Part shown: one piece after another, positions 61,664 to 64,000 of the stretch | Layout of the letters: each line of letters opens with the position of its first letter | Numbering within the stretch: position 1 is the first letter of the stretch | Assembly (NCBI GenBank): GCA_934167695.1 | Contig: CAKPLP010000003.1 | Span: forward strand, 45,465-109,464 | DNA: 64,000 bases | Direction: 5' to 3' | Origin: an uncultured Bacilli bacterium | GTDB taxonomy: Bacteria > Bacillota_I > Bacilli_A > RF39 > UBA660 | Notes under the pieces: generated by a model | What the model was told of the DNA's origin: nothing | Databases searched by the model: none | The model's input: only the letters and a program-made list of their open reading frames with translations | Made by a program: the position numbers and the translations under genes

Positions 61664-62170
61664 ATGGAAGAAAAAACAGTTGGACAAATGATTGCTGAAG
61701 CGAGAGAAAAAGCAGGATTATCTAAAAACCAACTAGGAGAACTGGCAGGGGTTAGCCATACAGAAATATCTCGTATTGAATCAGGGGAAAGGGAAATACC
61801 TAATCCTAAAACATTAAGAAAAATAAGTAAACATATAGGTGTTAATTATAATGATTTAATGTATGCGGCAGGTCTTGGTATGCAAGTTACACCTCTAAAT
61901 CCATTTTTGAAAAGATATTATTCATCATTAAAAGGTGTAGAACTTGATGAAGCTTTAATCAATACTTTAGGAAGCATAGATAATTGGAATGCTTTAGTAA
62001 AATCATTGAAAAAAAGATTAGATGATAATGACATATTGGAAAATGAAAAAGAAGTTGTTCTTCAAACAATAGAAGATACTGAATATCAAATAAATTCGGC
62101 AAATGAAATTGTTAAATTACTACATAGTGCTAAAACGAAAGAGAGGATCGAGAATGAAAGAAAAGATTAA
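61664..62170 (+). CDS. XRE-family repressor of the element
   Basis: 168 residues. The N-terminal helix-turn-helix (IAEAREKAGLSKNQLGELAG ... VSHTEISRIESGER) is the Cro/C1 type; the C-terminal half is helical and probably dimerises. It sits beside divergent promoters with repeated TAGTTC operators, so it likely represses the leftward transfer/replication genes and itself (inference). AAAGGAG precedes the ATG. Confidence 0.85.
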   Translation: MEEKTVGQMIAEAREKAGLSKNQLGELAGVSHTEISRIESGEREIPNPKTLRKISKHIGVNYNDLMYAAGLGMQVTPLNPFLKRYYSSLKGVELDEALINTLGSIDNWNALVKSLKKRLDDNDILENEKEVVLQTIEDTEYQINSANEIVKLLHSAKTKERIENERKD

Positions 62171-62621
62171 GAGTTTTAATTTAATTCAAATTATTAGTAA
62201 TATCTTGCTTTTAATTGCGGTTGTTGGCATTTTAATTACAAAACAAAATATAAAAAATGTGTTAATAGGTTTATATTGGTTTGCTATTACACTAAATATT
62301 GTTGGTATTACTTGGTTTTTTGCAACTTGGACTAAAGGTGGAGTTAATGCAGATGTGCATAATTCAAAAAGAATATTGCAAGAGTTAGATAATATTACTT
62401 TGGCTTTTGTTGTTTGTTATGTACTTTCATATCTTGGAATTGTATTTTTGCAAAGTATAAATCCGATTTTTAGGGATAATATTTATCTTATTATTGGTTT
62501 TTATTTATTCACACTTGTTGCTGAATTGATATTATTTATTGCAGAAGAAAAAGCATATAAGGAAACATTAAAAGTAATTAAGAAAAATAAAATTGGAAAA
62601 AATGACAGGAATGACAGATAA
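62154..62621 (+). CDS. Membrane protein of the element, four helices
   Basis: 155 residues from ATG 62154 (GAGAGGAT upstream), overlapping the repressor end. Hydrophobic segments near 10-28, 36-60, 85-105 and 115-135, then a basic tail. Possibly an exclusion or cargo protein; no known family. Confidence 0.55.
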   Translation: MKEKIKSFNLIQIISNILLLIAVVGILITKQNIKNVLIGLYWFAITLNIVGITWFFATWTKGGVNADVHNSKRILQELDNITLAFVVCYVLSYLGIVFLQSINPIFRDNIYLIIGFYLFTLVAELILFIAEEKAYKETLKVIKKNKIGKNDRNDR

Positions 62622-62684
62622 AAATAGGAGGACCCCTCCTGAAATTTGCTGTCACAAGTGTCACAATGGTATTTCAAAACATTT

Positions 62685-62713
62685 AAAAGGAGCAAACAAA
62701 ATTTGCTCCTTTT
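62685..62713 (+). terminator. Terminator after the repressor-membrane protein pair
   Basis: AAAAGGAGCAAA (62685-62696) pairs perfectly with TTTGCTCCTTTT (62702-62713) across five bases. A smaller AGGAGG/CCTCCT hairpin lies at 62626-62640. Confidence 0.88.
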
Positions 62714-62833
62714 ATACATATATGATTTAACTTTTAGTATATTATTTTAGCAACTGAATACACTATCACTATGAGATAGTGAGTTAAGGCGATTTTACTT
62801 AATTAACTGATAAAATTGATTATGGTGATGGCA

Positions 62834-63046
62834 ATGAGACTTAATATGAAAGATTATACCAAAGGCGAGGCTATTAGAATTATACGTGAATGGACAAATC
62901 TTACTCAAAAAGACTTTGCTAAACGTATTGGTAAATCAAAGCGTACGATAGAACAATACGAGGCAGGAACTGTCAATTATGGTATAGAAGTCCTTAAAAA
63001 AATAGCCAAAGAGTTTGATATAGATATTATAATTGAGAAAAAATAA
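62834..63046 (+). CDS. Small HTH regulator 1
   Basis: 70 residues from ATG 62834 (GGTGATGG upstream). Helix-turn-helix LTQKDFAKRIGKSKRTIEQY with GTVNYGIEVLKKIAKEFDID, an XRE-type DNA-binding domain without a second domain. Accessory regulator in the element. Target unknown. Confidence 0.7.
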   Translation: MRLNMKDYTKGEAIRIIREWTNLTQKDFAKRIGKSKRTIEQYEAGTVNYGIEVLKKIAKEFDIDIIIEKK

Positions 63047-63048
63047 TC

Positions 63049-63501
63049 TTATTTTTTGATAATACTATAGTAATCTAATAGAATATCAAATATTGTATCT
63101 AATGCTTTTGTAATATCTTCTTCATTATATTTAGACCTTAGTGAATTAAGAGACTTTAACAAAGTAGTTGTTTCATTGCTACTTTGTTTCTTTTTTATAT
63201 CATCATTTACAATTTTAAAACAATCTTCTATTAGGTCTTTACTTGGATTATTATAACAAAATGACTTATAAAGTATAAATTCCATATCATTCGTGTCGAT
63301 TTTTTCAGCCAAATATTCGCAAAATCTTATATATAGATTGTTTATTATTTCATCTGTGTATTCAGCAAGTTCTTTTATTTTTCTTTCTGGAATAATCATT
63401 CCAAAAAGTCCACCAAAAGCAGTTGCCCTAATTTCTACTAAACTTGTTAAATTTTTATATGCTTCATTTACTACTTGATTGATTATGGTATTTTTATCCA
63501 T
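63049..63501 (-). CDS. Hypothetical element protein
   Basis: 150 residues, no signal or membrane segment, helical and acidic. AAAGGAGGAT ribosome site before the ATG supports it. A palindrome GTAGTGA-AG-TCACTAC (63520-63535) lies just upstream on its promoter side and may be an operator. Function unknown. Confidence 0.6.
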   Translation of the reverse strand: MDKNTIINQVVNEAYKNLTSLVEIRATAFGGLFGMIIPERKIKELAEYTDEIINNLYIRFCEYLAEKIDTNDMEFILYKSFCYNNPSKDLIEDCFKIVNDDIKKKQSSNETTTLLKSLNSLRSKYNEEDITKALDTIFDILLDYYSIIKK

Positions 63502-63519
63502 AAATCCTCCTTTCGTGTT

Positions 63520-63535
63520 GTAGTGAAGTCACTAC
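63520..63535. promoter_or_regulatory. Palindromic site upstream of the 63049-63501 gene
   Basis: GTAGTGAAGTCACTAC is a perfect 7-base inverted repeat with a 2-base centre, 18 bases upstream of the minus-strand start codon. It could be a regulator's operator, for example for one of the nearby HTH proteins. Confidence 0.35.
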
Positions 63536-63629
63536 TACATAAGTATATCATAATTTTATTAGTTAGGCACGAAAGGTTGCTTATTTATAAATTTTTTTCT
63601 TCTATAATTTTACTTAGGAGAGTGGTATT

Positions 63630-63866
63630 TTGAATCAGTATGCTGACTTTAATGAAAATATTAAGGCTGTTATCTGTCAAAACATCAAAAAATATAGGAA
63701 TGAGAAAGGTGTAAGATTGATGGATCTAGCAGAAAAATTAGATGTATCAGTTAATCACTTAAAACGTATTGAGTCAGCTAATGATAGAAATAATATATCA
63801 CTTATGACTTTATACAAAATTTCTATAATATTGGGTGTTAGGATAGATAAGTTTTTTGAAGAATAA
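63630..63866 (+). CDS. Small HTH regulator 2
   Basis: 78 residues starting with TTG 63630 after TAGGAGAG. An XRE helix-turn-helix (YRNEKGVRLMDLAEKLDVSV ... LKRIESANDR) makes up most of it. Third DNA-binding regulator of the element. Target unknown. Confidence 0.72.
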   Translation: MNQYADFNENIKAVICQNIKKYRNEKGVRLMDLAEKLDVSVNHLKRIESANDRNNISLMTLYKISIILGVRIDKFFEE

Positions 63867-63952
63867 ATGTAGAATCAATTTTGATTTTGCTTTTTTTATG
63901 TTATAATTTAATAAATTAAATCGTTAAATAGTAATTTGTAGAGGAGATATTT

Positions 63953-64000
63953 ATGGAAGATAAACAAGTATTATTTAATAATATAGATAAAGTTCACACT
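63953..64000 (+). CDS. Possible DUF3781 protein, cut by window edge
   Basis: ATG 63953 after GAGGAGAT; the visible 16 residues (MEDKQVLFNNIDKVHT) resemble the N-terminus of DUF3781 proteins (uncharacterised, often in mobile regions). Too little is visible to be sure. Confidence 0.4.
   Translation, partial: MEDKQVLFNNIDKVHT

Noticed and set aside
1..64000. CRISPR arrays, tRNA and rRNA genes, insertion sequences
   Set aside because: No spaced direct repeats, no cloverleaf-like sequences and no transposase genes were found by reading.
57066..64000. Right-hand attachment site of the mobile element
   Set aside because: No second copy of the left border repeat or of the small RNA terminator stem was found before the end of the window.

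Overview
The window is a very AT-rich stretch of chromosome from a low-GC, walled Bacillota (class Bacilli, probably an uncultured gut lineage; the lineage is inferred). Wall synthesis genes (murF end, ddl, a DacF-type carboxypeptidase), normal use of TGA as stop, a T-box upstream of asnB-asnS, and gene orders shared with Bacillus (lon ... spoVID-ysxE; a yjbA-like gene next to trpS) all fit this. They argue against a wall-less mycoplasma.

Layout. 1-14.5 kb: murF end, ddl, lon, an unknown gene, an oversized sigma-70 protein, a spoVID-ysxE pair, a lone prepilin-like gene, two zinc-ribbon membrane proteins, a broken surface-protein gene, a U32-family RNA hydroxylation protein, two thioredoxin-fold membrane-attached proteins and trmL. 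14.6-41.4 kb: one large co-directional cluster that interleaves a Tad/Flp pilus set (CpaB-like, CpaF ATPase, TadB, TadC, a 50-residue Flp-like pilin, two TadE/F-like minor pilins, a TadZ/CpaE-like ATPase) with a type IV secretion set (two VirB2-like membrane proteins, VirB6/TrbL, PrgI/VirB3-like, a VirB4 split into two genes, a two-domain wall hydrolase, a VirD4/TraG coupling ATPase). It also holds a class B sortase and several large surface proteins. No relaxase is present in it. This composite machine is the most interesting system here.

41.4-56.8 kb: housekeeping genes (rhodanese, rmuC, a YjbA-like protein, trpS, T-box-asnB-asnS, lipoprotein, DacF, a degenerate metallophosphoesterase, a YhhQ-like membrane protein, a CPBP protease, recG). 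56.8-57.0 kb: a candidate small RNA with its own consensus promoter and terminator, then the left edge of an integrated element. 57-64 kb: an integrative, mobilizable element (tyrosine integrase, MobV/Pre-type relaxase, RepA-like helicase, DUF3173-like protein, XRE repressor with divergent promoters and repeated operators, and cargo or regulatory genes). Its right end is not visible.

How the parts may work together (inference): the Tad ATPase could power both pilus assembly and the type IV channel; the hydrolase would open the wall, and the sortase and surface proteins would decorate it. The mobile element encodes a relaxase but no channel, while the chromosomal cluster has a channel and coupling ATPase but no relaxase.
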